This document shows positions 1 to 6,153 of a stretch of 27,103 nt of DNA, piece by piece (position 1 is the first letter of the stretch; each line of letters starts with the position of its first letter). Made by a program: the position numbers and the translations under genes. This DNA comes from a virus. A model generated the notes under the pieces. It saw nothing but the letters and a program-made list of their open reading frames with translations. It ran no database searches and was not told the DNA's origin. The stretch is taken from positions 1-27,103 of IMG/VR virus record IMGVR_UViG_3300025012_000256; one strand, 5' to 3'.

Positions 1-1
1 T

Positions 2-79
2 CAAGCGTTTAAATATGCTTGTCAAGAAGTGAAATCTGAGTATTGTTTCACAATTGGAAATGATAAAAATAATTTTTGA
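2..79 (+). CDS. 3' end of an unidentified gene (partial)
   Basis: An open frame enters from the left edge and stops at TGA 77-79, giving about 25 C-terminal residues that end in GNDKNNF. It shares the strand of the following genes and lies 24 bases before the next start, so it is probably the upstream gene of the same transcript. The fragment is too short to assign to a family. Confidence 0.4.
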   Translation, partial: QAFKYACQEVKSEYCFTIGNDKNNF

Positions 80-103
80 ATCTGCAATGGTAAGGAAGAA
101 TTT

Positions 104-313
104 ATGGTTATAGAAATAGAAGTTATGGAAAAACTTTTTGAGTTTTCATCTTTTACTAAATGGGTAAATAAAGCATCTTCTTGGTTTGATGAAATTGATT
201 TAAATAAAATTATTTGTGTAGATACTAAAGGTCGTATTTGTGTTAAAGGTGTGGAGTTTATGCGAGCGAGGGACGAAGAGGCGTTTCCAGTTAGCGTTTA
301 TAGAATATGTTGA
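104..313 (+). CDS. Small conserved phage protein of unknown function
   Basis: This encodes 69 residues from ATG 104, with AAGGAAG about 8 bases upstream. The middle and C-terminal part (KASSWFDE, ICVDTKGRICVKG, FMRARDEEAFPVSVY) resembles, from memory, a short protein found in many prophages that ends in a Cys-Val-Asp-x-x-Gly-Arg strand followed by an FMRARDE block. I know no experimentally assigned role for that family. No membrane segment or signal peptide is visible. It ends 16 bases before the TTG start of the ORF6N gene, so the two are probably co-transcribed. It is likely a real gene; its function is unknown. Confidence 0.6.
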   Translation: MVIEIEVMEKLFEFSSFTKWVNKASSWFDEIDLNKIICVDTKGRICVKGVEFMRARDEEAFPVSVYRIC

Positions 314-329
314 TCATCGGAGGTGTAAA

Positions 330-944
330 TTGAGCGTAATAAGAGTCGGAGATAAAGAAGTTGGTTTAATTGTGTATAAAGAGCAACCTGTAATTACTGC
401 AAAAATGATTGCTGATGTACACGGTAAAGAAATAAAAGTTATAAATCAACAATTTAAAAGAAATAAAATACACTTTGTTGAAAATGTTGATTTTTTTATT
501 GTGAATAAACAACTAGTCACAAATTGTGACCAGTCTAATCTTTCTAAGTCGCAAATTGCGATTCAGGAATTGTTTATTCAAAATCCATCAAGTGAGGTTT
601 ATCTCTTTACCGAATCAGGTTACTTAATGCTAACAAAGACATTCAGAGACAAAACAAGTTGGGAAGTTCAAAGAATGTTGGTTAATAACTACTTTAAGTT
701 TAAAGAAGTTGTTAAAAAAGTTGAGTCAGAGCCAACCGCTGAAGATGTGGTACTTGGAAGTTTACTTGCTGAGAAAGTTTTTGATTCTATGATAAGAACA
801 TTAACACCAAGAAAGCCGTATAAGCGAAAAAAGTATATACAGATTAATAGGCAAGAAGTTACTAAGCACTTTGAGGAGTTAGAAACTTCTTTAGTTCAAT
901 CTCTGAATACCATCGGGAAACTCAGAGAGATGTTTAAGATGTGA
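330..944 (+). CDS. ORF6N-domain phage regulator (antirepressor-like)
   Basis: The start is taken as TTG 330 because GGAGG at 319-323 lies at proper spacing; an in-frame upstream extension would overlap the previous gene and looks spurious. The 204-residue protein begins with an ORF6N-type domain (about residues 17-123): VITAKMIADVHG, a helix with NQQFKRNK, the FxxNVDFF segment, and the signature LFTESGYLMLTKTFRDKTSWEVQ. ORF6N domains occur in phage antirepressors and DNA-binding regulators. The C-terminal part carries a very basic stretch (KPYKRKKY, about 162-169) and a helical tail. The variable loop at residues 63-79 is encoded by two near-identical palindromes (513-561). It probably acts on phage gene control, but its target is unknown. 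Confidence 0.75.
   Translation: MSVIRVGDKEVGLIVYKEQPVITAKMIADVHGKEIKVINQQFKRNKIHFVENVDFFIVNKQLVTNCDQSNLSKSQIAIQELFIQNPSSEVYLFTESGYLMLTKTFRDKTSWEVQRMLVNNYFKFKEVVKKVESEPTAEDVVLGSLLAEKVFDSMIRTLTPRKPYKRKKYIQINRQEVTKHFEELETSLVQSLNTIGKLREMFKM
513..561. repeat. Pair of related 13-15 bp palindromes inside the ORF6N gene
   Basis: GTCACAA-a-TTGTGAC lies at 516-530 and TCGCAA-a-TTGCGA at 549-561. They are the same dyad (C-R-CAAATTG-Y-G) with a matched A:T to G:C change in both arms, and their centres (523 and 555) are 32 bp apart, about three helical turns. The first is read as V-T-N-C-D and the second as S-Q-I-A, i.e. in different frames. This looks like selection on the nucleic acid (operator or RNA hairpins) rather than on the protein. 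Confidence 0.6.
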
Positions 945-950
945 GTTGTT

Positions 951-1005
951 AAGCGTTGTTAACGCTTGATATAAATAGTCAATGATTTAAACATCGTTGA
1001 TGTTT
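951..1005 (+). other. Two successive hairpins with GTT loops in a 172-bp gap
   Basis: The gap 945-1116 holds two perfect 7-bp stems with the same 3-nt loop: AAGCGTT-gtt-AACGCTT (951-967) and AAACATC-gtt-GATGTTT (989-1005). Neither is followed directly by a T-run, although a run of seven or more T starts at 1024. They could be operators, a leader structure for the radical-SAM gene, or a weak terminator of the ORF6N gene. A weaker imperfect pairing (GCCTCTG with CAGAAGC, about 1062-1090) sits closer to the next start. I see no convincing sigma70 promoter here. Confidence 0.5.
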
Positions 1006-1026
1006 GGGAGTTGGCTTGGGTTATTT

Positions 1027-1043
1027 TTTTTCAAAAAAGTTTA
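1027..1043 (+). repeat. 17-mer shared with the divergent late region
   Basis: TTTTTCAAAAAAGTTTA at 1027-1043 recurs as an exact inverted copy at 18336-18352, upstream of the leftward late operon. In both places it sits in a promoter-sized gap before a gene. It is low in complexity, so chance matching in AT-rich DNA is possible; a role as a protein-binding or bent-DNA element is a guess. Confidence 0.3.
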
Positions 1044-1116
1044 GATGGAAAAATTTTCAAGCCTCTGCAATGAATATTTGTTACAGAAGCTCTTTAAAAA
1101 GAAAGGAGATTGAAAG

Positions 1117-2031
1117 ATGTTAAATGAAATAGGTCAAATAAAAATCAAACATATAGTTGATTTAAGTAGAATACAAATCAGCCCAACTTTTAAATGTTCA
1201 ACTGCAAATTGTGTTAATTGTTACATGAAACAAAATAAAGCATATACAAAAGAGATTGATCTTTCTCTTTGTTATAAATCCACAATCAAGTTTATAAAAG
1301 ATTATATGTCAATTATCATGTTGAAAAATATAACAGTTTTTGGTGGTGAGTTATCTGAGTACGAGCATATTAAAGAGTTTCTAAAAGAGTTGGTGGATGA
1401 ATGTCCTGGCGTAGATATTGATTTATTTTCAAATGGACAAAATCTATTATCAATAATTAATTCTCTTAAACCTAACACAATCAATTCTATCACGCTTTCT
1501 GTTGACGGCTATGCTTATGATTGTGATCTTTTAAGAGGTAAAGAAGGTTATTATAAGAAAATTATTGATTTGATTGATTTCGTCAATGATTATTCTCCAA
1601 AAACTAATATAGTTATATCTTCAATATATAGATTTGAATATCAAGAATCATTACAAGCAATGAAAAGACATTTAACTTATTTTCATTCTGTTGATGAGTT
1701 TTTGCTTTATCCTTTAATTTCTGAGACAGAAAAAAGTTATTTCGATTCATTCAAAGAGTTTTCAAAAGAGTATTTAACAACAGATGAAGATATTAAATAT
1801 TCTTATGTTGGTAGAAAATATTCAAAAGATTTTGTTTATTCAATTTCTTATCTCGGTATCAAACCTGATAACAAAATCTATACTTGTGTTGATTTTGAAA
1901 ATGGTACAGAAATAGCATCGTTATTTAGTTATAACATTTTTGAAGTATTAAATAAAGTTGTAAATCACGACAGAAGTAAAGATTGTGAAAAATGCAATTT
2001 TTATAAATCATTTTCACAACTTTATTTATAA
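1117..2031 (+). CDS. Radical-SAM enzyme with SPASM-like C-terminal cysteines
   Basis: The protein has 304 residues from ATG 1117, with AAAGGAG about 8 bases upstream. Cysteines at 27, 32 and 35 form a CX4CX2C cluster followed by Tyr-Met, as in radical-SAM enzymes, whose usual spacing is CX3CX2C. A glycine-rich GGE motif (76-78), the beta-strand DLFSNG (102-107) and LSVDG (127-131) with LRG (139-141) match the radical-SAM barrel. C257, C290 and C293 resemble a reduced auxiliary-cluster (SPASM or twitch) region. Such enzymes use a 4Fe-4S cluster and S-adenosylmethionine, often to modify peptides. No substrate peptide is obvious nearby. It sits between two regulatory genes and looks like phage cargo. 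It is not clearly a viperin or a queuosine enzyme. The fold assignment is good; the reaction is unknown. Confidence 0.75.
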   Translation: MLNEIGQIKIKHIVDLSRIQISPTFKCSTANCVNCYMKQNKAYTKEIDLSLCYKSTIKFIKDYMSIIMLKNITVFGGELSEYEHIKEFLKELVDECPGVDIDLFSNGQNLLSIINSLKPNTINSITLSVDGYAYDCDLLRGKEGYYKKIIDLIDFVNDYSPKTNIVISSIYRFEYQESLQAMKRHLTYFHSVDEFLLYPLISETEKSYFDSFKEFSKEYLTTDEDIKYSYVGRKYSKDFVYSISYLGIKPDNKIYTCVDFENGTEIASLFSYNIFEVLNKVVNHDRSKDCEKCNFYKSFSQLYL

Positions 2032-2078
2032 AAATAAAGTTGTTTTATAAAATAATGAAGGAGGTAAGGAGGTTACAA

Positions 2079-2315
2079 GTGCAAGAGATTTGTTTGTCTG
2101 AAAAAGATAGAAAAAATCTTGATAGATATATACGCATTTTAAGTCAGATGAGACAACTTCGTTTAGATCAATATGTTCTTGCAGATAAAATCGGCGTGTC
2201 TCAACCGATGGTTTGTTTTCTCATTAATGGAAAAAAGAGAAGTATTGAGCGAGAAAAAAAGATTTGTGAGATATTGAACCTAGATTGGAATGATTTGTGG
2301 GGCAAGTCGGCTTGA
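2079..2315 (+). CDS. Small Cro/C1-type helix-turn-helix regulator
   Basis: GTG 2079 is chosen because AAGGAGG (2066-2072) lies 6 bases upstream; an in-frame ATG at 2055 has no comparable site. The protein has 78 residues, and its central part LRLDQYVLADKIGVSQPMVC followed by FLINGKKRSI is a typical XRE-family HTH: a helix, the turn at IGVSQ, a recognition helix, then the NGKK wing. There is no oligomerisation or protease domain, so it resembles Cro or a Ner-type early regulator more than the long Mu c repressor. It is read rightwards with the early genes. The operators are not identified; the palindromes near 516-561 and 951-1005 are candidates. Confidence 0.8.
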   Translation: MQEICLSEKDRKNLDRYIRILSQMRQLRLDQYVLADKIGVSQPMVCFLINGKKRSIEREKKICEILNLDWNDLWGKSA

Positions 2316-2330
2316 AAAAAAGGAGGTGGG

Positions 2331-2594
2331 GTGAAAGAAACAAGAGAAGATATTGAAAAAAAGATTAAAATTGTTTTAGACAGAATGCAATGTATTGAAA
2401 GTGTTAAAAATAAAAAAAGGTTGTGGCTGATTGACAAAAGAGACAATCTTCAATCAGTCGTAAACGGAATCAATCAAATGCTTGATAGATTTGCCGTAGA
2501 AATAGATTTAAGTTTTATAGAAGAATTATTATCTCTTGATGAGAAATTGGAGGAAGTAAGTGGAAAAAACTTTAATCACATATGCAGGCATTAA
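2331..2594 (+). CDS. Coiled-coil small protein, unknown
   Basis: GTG 2331 follows a strong AAAGGAGGTGGG. The 87-residue protein is highly charged and predominantly helical, with an N-terminal heptad-like part (TREDIEKKIKIVLDRMQCIE) and a second helix around DNLQSVVNGINQMLDRF. No catalytic motif, membrane segment or known domain is visible. It overlaps the next gene by 35 bases and belongs to a run of tiny early genes between the HTH regulator and the DUF3102 protein. Genes in this place in Mu-like phages are poorly characterised and often dispensable. Confidence 0.55.
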   Translation: MKETREDIEKKIKIVLDRMQCIESVKNKKRLWLIDKRDNLQSVVNGINQMLDRFAVEIDLSFIEELLSLDEKLEEVSGKNFNHICRH

Positions 2595-2730
2595 TGGAAA
2601 AACAATAAAAATAAAGTTAATTGTTGAAGATTTTGATAATCTTCTTGAAGATGACAAAGAGACATCTAAACTGCTTTTTGAAGGAATGGAGTTTGATTAT
2701 CGAACTTTAGAAGAAAGGAGGAAAGAATGA
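2560..2730 (+). CDS. 56-residue protein, unknown
   Basis: GTG 2560 is preceded by GGAGGAAG (2549-2556) and the frame runs to TGA 2728-2730. The product begins MEKTLITYAGINGKTIKIKL, two predicted beta-strands, then the acidic helix VEDFDNLLEDDKE and the end LEERRKE. The ribosome binding site lies inside the preceding gene and the stop overlaps the next ATG (ATGA), both typical of translational coupling. I recognise no family. Confidence 0.55.
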   Translation: MEKTLITYAGINGKTIKIKLIVEDFDNLLEDDKETSKLLFEGMEFDYRTLEERRKE

Positions 2731-2900
2731 ATAATAAAATAAAAATTGAATTTAAAACTAATGAAGGGCAAATTGCTTGTTGTTTAGTAGAAATTGAAAA
2801 CTATGAAAGTTTGTCAATTTCTTCAATAGCAGAGATAAAACATGCTTTTAATGAAATTCAAGAAAAAGCATTTAAAACAAATGTCAGTAATATCGTGTGA
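2727..2900 (+). CDS. 57-residue protein, unknown
   Basis: ATG 2727 overlaps the previous stop, and GGAGGAAAG lies just upstream (about 2717-2725). The product has an N-terminal beta-hairpin-like part (KIKIEFKTNEGQIACCLVEI) with a Cys-Cys pair and a helix SIAEIKHAFNEIQEKAF. Its layout (two strands, then a helix) is similar to that of the gene before it, so the two may be diverged duplicates, but identity by eye is low. Confidence 0.5.
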   Translation: MNNKIKIEFKTNEGQIACCLVEIENYESLSISSIAEIKHAFNEIQEKAFKTNVSNIV

Positions 2901-3210
2901 TAATAATCTTGATGTGTTACCTCAAGGCGTTGTAGATAACACATCACTATACAATGTTGATAATATAACTATTGATTGGGAAAATGTCAAGATGTTACCT
3001 AATCAAAATGTAGGTTTTTTATCAAAAAAGTTTTTTAAAGTTGTTGGTGTACAAAAACATCTTTTTAATGAGCAAATAGTTGATGTTGTTGTGGCAACAA
3101 ACTTTAATGAAGAAAGTTTGAGAAAAGTAATTTTTGCTTTTGGATACGAGGTTTTAAGTATCAAACAAGAAGGCAAAAATTTCTCTATTGAGATTGATGT
3201 TGGAGGTTAA
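2881..3210 (+). CDS. Unknown early protein (109 residues)
   Basis: The start is placed at ATG 2881, inside the end of the previous gene (20-base overlap); the Shine-Dalgarno site there is weak, so re-initiation is likely. The product has an N-terminal part rich in Asn and Asp, and a C-terminal part FNEEQIVDVVVATNFNEES-type alternating strands and helices followed by FAFGYEVLSIKQEGKNF, which suggests a small alpha/beta domain. No motif allows a function to be given. Confidence 0.5.
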   Translation: MSVISCDNNLDVLPQGVVDNTSLYNVDNITIDWENVKMLPNQNVGFLSKKFFKVVGVQKHLFNEQIVDVVVATNFNEESLRKVIFAFGYEVLSIKQEGKNFSIEIDVGG

Positions 3211-3211
3211 A

Positions 3212-3493
3212 ATGTCAGATATTAGTATTGATCATAAACAAATATTGTTTGATGAAATAAAAAAGAGTTGCTCTTATATTTTTCGTAAAAGAGTTTTTTG
3301 TAATCGTGTGATAATTATAAATCATAAGTCTTATACTATCTCAAACAATAATCTAATTAAATGTGACATAGCGGTATGTTTTAAAGATGATAACTATTAT
3401 TGTTTGGGTATTTGGGGGCAAGAAAATTGTAATGACTTGGAAATTTTAAAAGAAGTTGTTGAAGAAAAAAAGGAGATATTAAATGCCAGTTGA
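3212..3493 (+). CDS. Unknown early protein (93 residues)
   Basis: ATG 3212 follows GGAGG (3202-3206) with 5 bases between, so the in-frame extension upstream is rejected. The protein is a mixed alpha/beta domain with six cysteines (for example SCSY, VFCNRV, KCDIAVC, YYCLG, ENCND), unusual for a small cytoplasmic phage protein, but without a CxxC pair, so zinc binding is not evident. It overlaps the DUF3102 gene by 11 bases. Confidence 0.55.
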   Translation: MSDISIDHKQILFDEIKKSCSYIFRKRVFCNRVIIINHKSYTISNNNLIKCDIAVCFKDDNYYCLGIWGQENCNDLEILKEVVEEKKEILNAS

Positions 3494-4418
3494 ATTTGTT
3501 AAAGATAATCTTAATCAAGATGATTTGAAGAATTTAGGGAAACTTACTAAAGAATATGGCTTTGGTGATAACGCTCTTGTTGTTAGCAGTGGAGAAATTA
3601 AAGATGTTGTTGTTGATAATGATTTAATAATTAAAATTAAAAATGTTTATTTGCATCATAAAGAAGCGATGGAGAGAACAGTTCAAGCAATGAATGACGC
3701 TTTGGTGTCTGGAATCCAACTTGGAGGTCTTTTACTTTCAGTTAAAGAAGAATTACCGCATGGGGATTTCCAGAAATGGATTGAAGAGCAGGGTTTTGGA
3801 TTTTCCTATCGTACAGCAAGACGATATATGCTTCTTTCTGAAAAACAACAAGAATTAGAGTCTGTTGGCATTTCGTCGCTTGGGGACGCTTATAGATTTA
3901 TCAATAGCAAAAGTGACACAGTGTCACTTTTGAAAACGGAAACTGTTTCACTTTTGAGTGCAGACCAAGAAGAGCAATTTTCACCACTAAATTTCGTAGA
4001 ACAAGAAGATGAAGAGAAGAAAGAATTGGAGAAGCAAGTAGATGATTTGACAGATCAACTTGAGCATAGTCAAAAGGTTATTGATAAACTTAGGCAAGAG
4101 AAATTTCAAGAAAAAGAAACAGAACAAAAATTTCAACATGATAAAGATGTGATACTTAAAGCTGCTAAATATATTGCAGAAAAAGAACCAGATTTGTCTA
4201 TTGAGGTTTGTCTTGATGAGGCATCTGAAATTTTACTAAACATTAAAAAAATAGAAAATAATTTTTCTGCGTTCGCAAAACTTTTTTCTGAATATAATAT
4301 AAATTCTGCAACTAAGGAAAAACTAAAATCTAAAGTAGAATCCCTGTTAAATTCAATGTCGCTTTTCGGCGGGGCGGTTGGTCAACTTTTTGAGATAGAT
4401 TGGAAGAAAATAAGATGA
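3483..4418 (+). CDS. DUF3102-family protein upstream of the transposase
   Basis: The protein has 311 residues from ATG 3483, with AAGGAG at about 3471-3476. Residues about 55-130 match the DUF3102 pattern as I know it: a long helix, then GGLLLSVKEELPHGDFQKWI and FGFSYRTARRYMLLSE, reminiscent of the helical DNA-associated proteins often found with plasmid partition or Mu-type genes. A coiled coil follows (about 180-230, LEKQVDDLTDQLEHSQKVI). Between them lies an odd duplicated peptide, TVSLLKTE-TVSLLSAD, encoded by the palindromic stretch 3908-3957. The stop overlaps the MuA start (ATGA), so it is translationally coupled to the transposase. A role in target DNA or in transposition control is plausible but unproven. 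Confidence 0.7.
   Translation: MPVEFVKDNLNQDDLKNLGKLTKEYGFGDNALVVSSGEIKDVVVDNDLIIKIKNVYLHHKEAMERTVQAMNDALVSGIQLGGLLLSVKEELPHGDFQKWIEEQGFGFSYRTARRYMLLSEKQQELESVGISSLGDAYRFINSKSDTVSLLKTETVSLLSADQEEQFSPLNFVEQEDEEKKELEKQVDDLTDQLEHSQKVIDKLRQEKFQEKETEQKFQHDKDVILKAAKYIAEKEPDLSIEVCLDEASEILLNIKKIENNFSAFAKLFSEYNINSATKEKLKSKVESLLNSMSLFGGAVGQLFEIDWKKIR
3908..3957. repeat. 25-bp perfect palindrome plus a degenerate second copy in the DUF3102 gene
   Basis: CAAAAGTGACAC (3908-3919), one central A, then GTGTCACTTTTG (3921-3932) is a perfect 12-bp dyad. A partial second dyad, GAAAC-t-GTTTC (3939-3949), is followed by the same CACTTTTGA. The half-site GTGTCACTTTTGA (3921-3933) is repeated as GTTTCACTTTTGA (3945-3957), 24 bp further. 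It could be an operator or centromere-like site; a function is not shown. Confidence 0.6.
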
Positions 4419-6142
4419 GATATTACGATGCTAGTCAATTAGTTGGTATTTATCAAAAATCGGGTTTAAAAAAGTCAAAAGATTCGATTTTGAAAAGAGC
4501 AGCTAAAGAATGCTGGCAATTCGTGTTGAAGGGCAAACAAGGAGGACAAACAAAAGTCTTTGACTTTGATGATCTGCCAGCGGACATTCAACTTTTGATT
4601 GTTGAGTCAAAAAAACAAACTGTTATAAAAGAACACAAGTCTTTACAGACTATAAAAACTCGTAATAAAGAAGTTGGATTGATTAAATCTTATATCATTA
4701 GTTTGTATAATAAATGTGCGGTTACACAACAAAAATTTTGTGAATTATATAATAACGACCTCATCGATGTAGAAGAAAAGGCAAAAAAAGAATATCCAAA
4801 CATAGATAATTCTACATTTGGTCGTTGGCTCCGTCAAGGCGATACAGTTGCTGAACTCGCAACTAAATATGGTACAAAACGAAAAGGTGCAGGAGAAAAA
4901 ACACTCTCAGTAGATGATAAACAGATACTTAGAGCATTGTATTTGAATACTCAAAAATGGACAATGAAAAAGTGTTATCGAAAATTTATTGAAGAGTTTA
5001 ACGGTCTGGTAAGTTACGACGTAATTAAGCGATACCTAAATAGTATACCAGATGGAATAAAAGTAAAATTGCGATATGGTTCTAATACATTCAAAAACAA
5101 GTATGTACCATTTCTAACAAGAAAAACAGAGGATGTTCCAGTGATGGATTGTTGGTTTTCTGACCATCACATGTTAGATGCTTTCTGTGTAATAACTCAT
5201 TCCAACGGGAAAAAAAGTGTAATAAGACCTTGGATAACGGTATTTTCTGACCAACGCACTAGAAAAATTGTTGGGTATCATGTTTCTATCAATCCATCTA
5301 CATACTCTATTTTAATGGCATTGAAGATGGCTATATTACGGTTTGGTGCACCAAAAAAAGTTTATTTTGACAATGGTAAAGACTTTAAATCGAAGATGTT
5401 GCAAGGTTACAGTTATGAGTTCACCGATGGTGAGATAGTTAAGATAACAGGTATTCTCGAATCTTTTGGGATTGATGTTACTTTTGCTCAAAAGTTTCAT
5501 GGACAAGCCAAGCCTGTTGAGAGGTGGTTTGGTCATGTTGTTACTGATTTTTCTTGCGAGTTGCCAACATTCGTAGGTAGTAACACAGCAATAAGTCTTG
5601 AAGAACACAAAGCGAATTGGGGTCAAATAAAAAGTAATATAAAGTTGACTTTTGAAGAACTTGAAACGGAGTTTTGTAAATGGATAGAAAAATATAATAG
5701 CAAATGGGAACATTCCGGTAGAGGTATGAATAATCGAACTCCAAACGATGTATTTGATGAAGAATATAAAAACTGGACTAGAATAGACATTCCTGAAGAT
5801 TATATGCTTGAGATTTTCTCTGAGCAAATAATCAGAACTGTAAGACAAGATGGAATTTATATTAATAAAATAGGGTACTACAATCCCGAACTTATCTTAC
5901 ATGTAGGTAAAAGAGTTGTAGTTAAAAGATGTATCGATGATATGTCTCGTATCAAAGTTTTTGATATTGATGGTATTTTTCTTTGTGAAGCAGATAATTC
6001 TATATTACTTGGCACTGGCATAGCAAAAGAAGATATAGAAAGAGTCAATAAAACAAAGAAAAAAGCAAACAAGATATTAAAAGAATATTTTGATTTAAAA
6101 GATGAGATAGATAATGACAAAATATCATCTTATATAATTTGA
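4415..6142 (+). CDS. A: MuA-type DDE transposase
   Basis: The start is ATG 4415, overlapping the preceding stop. The 575-residue protein has a Mu-type N-terminal winged-helix (YYDASQLVGIY ... WQFVLKGKQGGQTKVFDFDDLP), an end-binding helical region, and an integrase core. The catalytic triad is seen by alignment to remembered MuA: D250 in WFSDHHMLDAF (MuA GDGYLH), D319 in VYFDNGKDF (MuA IDNTRG) and E369 in GQAKPVERWFG (MuA GQAKPVERAFG). VIRPWITVFSDQRTRKIVGY matches the MuA strand between the first two acids. A mu-type beta-barrel C-terminal part follows. It catalyses strand cleavage and transfer at the phage ends, with MuB supplying the target. It is slightly shorter than Mu A (663 residues), mainly at the ends. 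Confidence 0.96.
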   Translation: MRYYDASQLVGIYQKSGLKKSKDSILKRAAKECWQFVLKGKQGGQTKVFDFDDLPADIQLLIVESKKQTVIKEHKSLQTIKTRNKEVGLIKSYIISLYNKCAVTQQKFCELYNNDLIDVEEKAKKEYPNIDNSTFGRWLRQGDTVAELATKYGTKRKGAGEKTLSVDDKQILRALYLNTQKWTMKKCYRKFIEEFNGLVSYDVIKRYLNSIPDGIKVKLRYGSNTFKNKYVPFLTRKTEDVPVMDCWFSDHHMLDAFCVITHSNGKKSVIRPWITVFSDQRTRKIVGYHVSINPSTYSILMALKMAILRFGAPKKVYFDNGKDFKSKMLQGYSYEFTDGEIVKITGILESFGIDVTFAQKFHGQAKPVERWFGHVVTDFSCELPTFVGSNTAISLEEHKANWGQIKSNIKLTFEELETEFCKWIEKYNSKWEHSGRGMNNRTPNDVFDEEYKNWTRIDIPEDYMLEIFSEQIIRTVRQDGIYINKIGYYNPELILHVGKRVVVKRCIDDMSRIKVFDIDGIFLCEADNSILLGTGIAKEDIERVNKTKKKANKILKEYFDLKDEIDNDKISSYII

Positions 6143-6153
6143 GGGTAAAAAAT

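Noticed and set aside
1-103. Phage left end (attL) at the start of the window
   Set aside because: No MuA-type repeated end sites or host boundary could be recognised; an open frame enters from the left, and the right end is beyond the window as well.
5336-5848. 170-residue leftward frame inside the transposase gene
   Set aside because: It is antisense to strongly supported MuA codons including the DDE motifs; composition is typical of a reverse-strand shadow.
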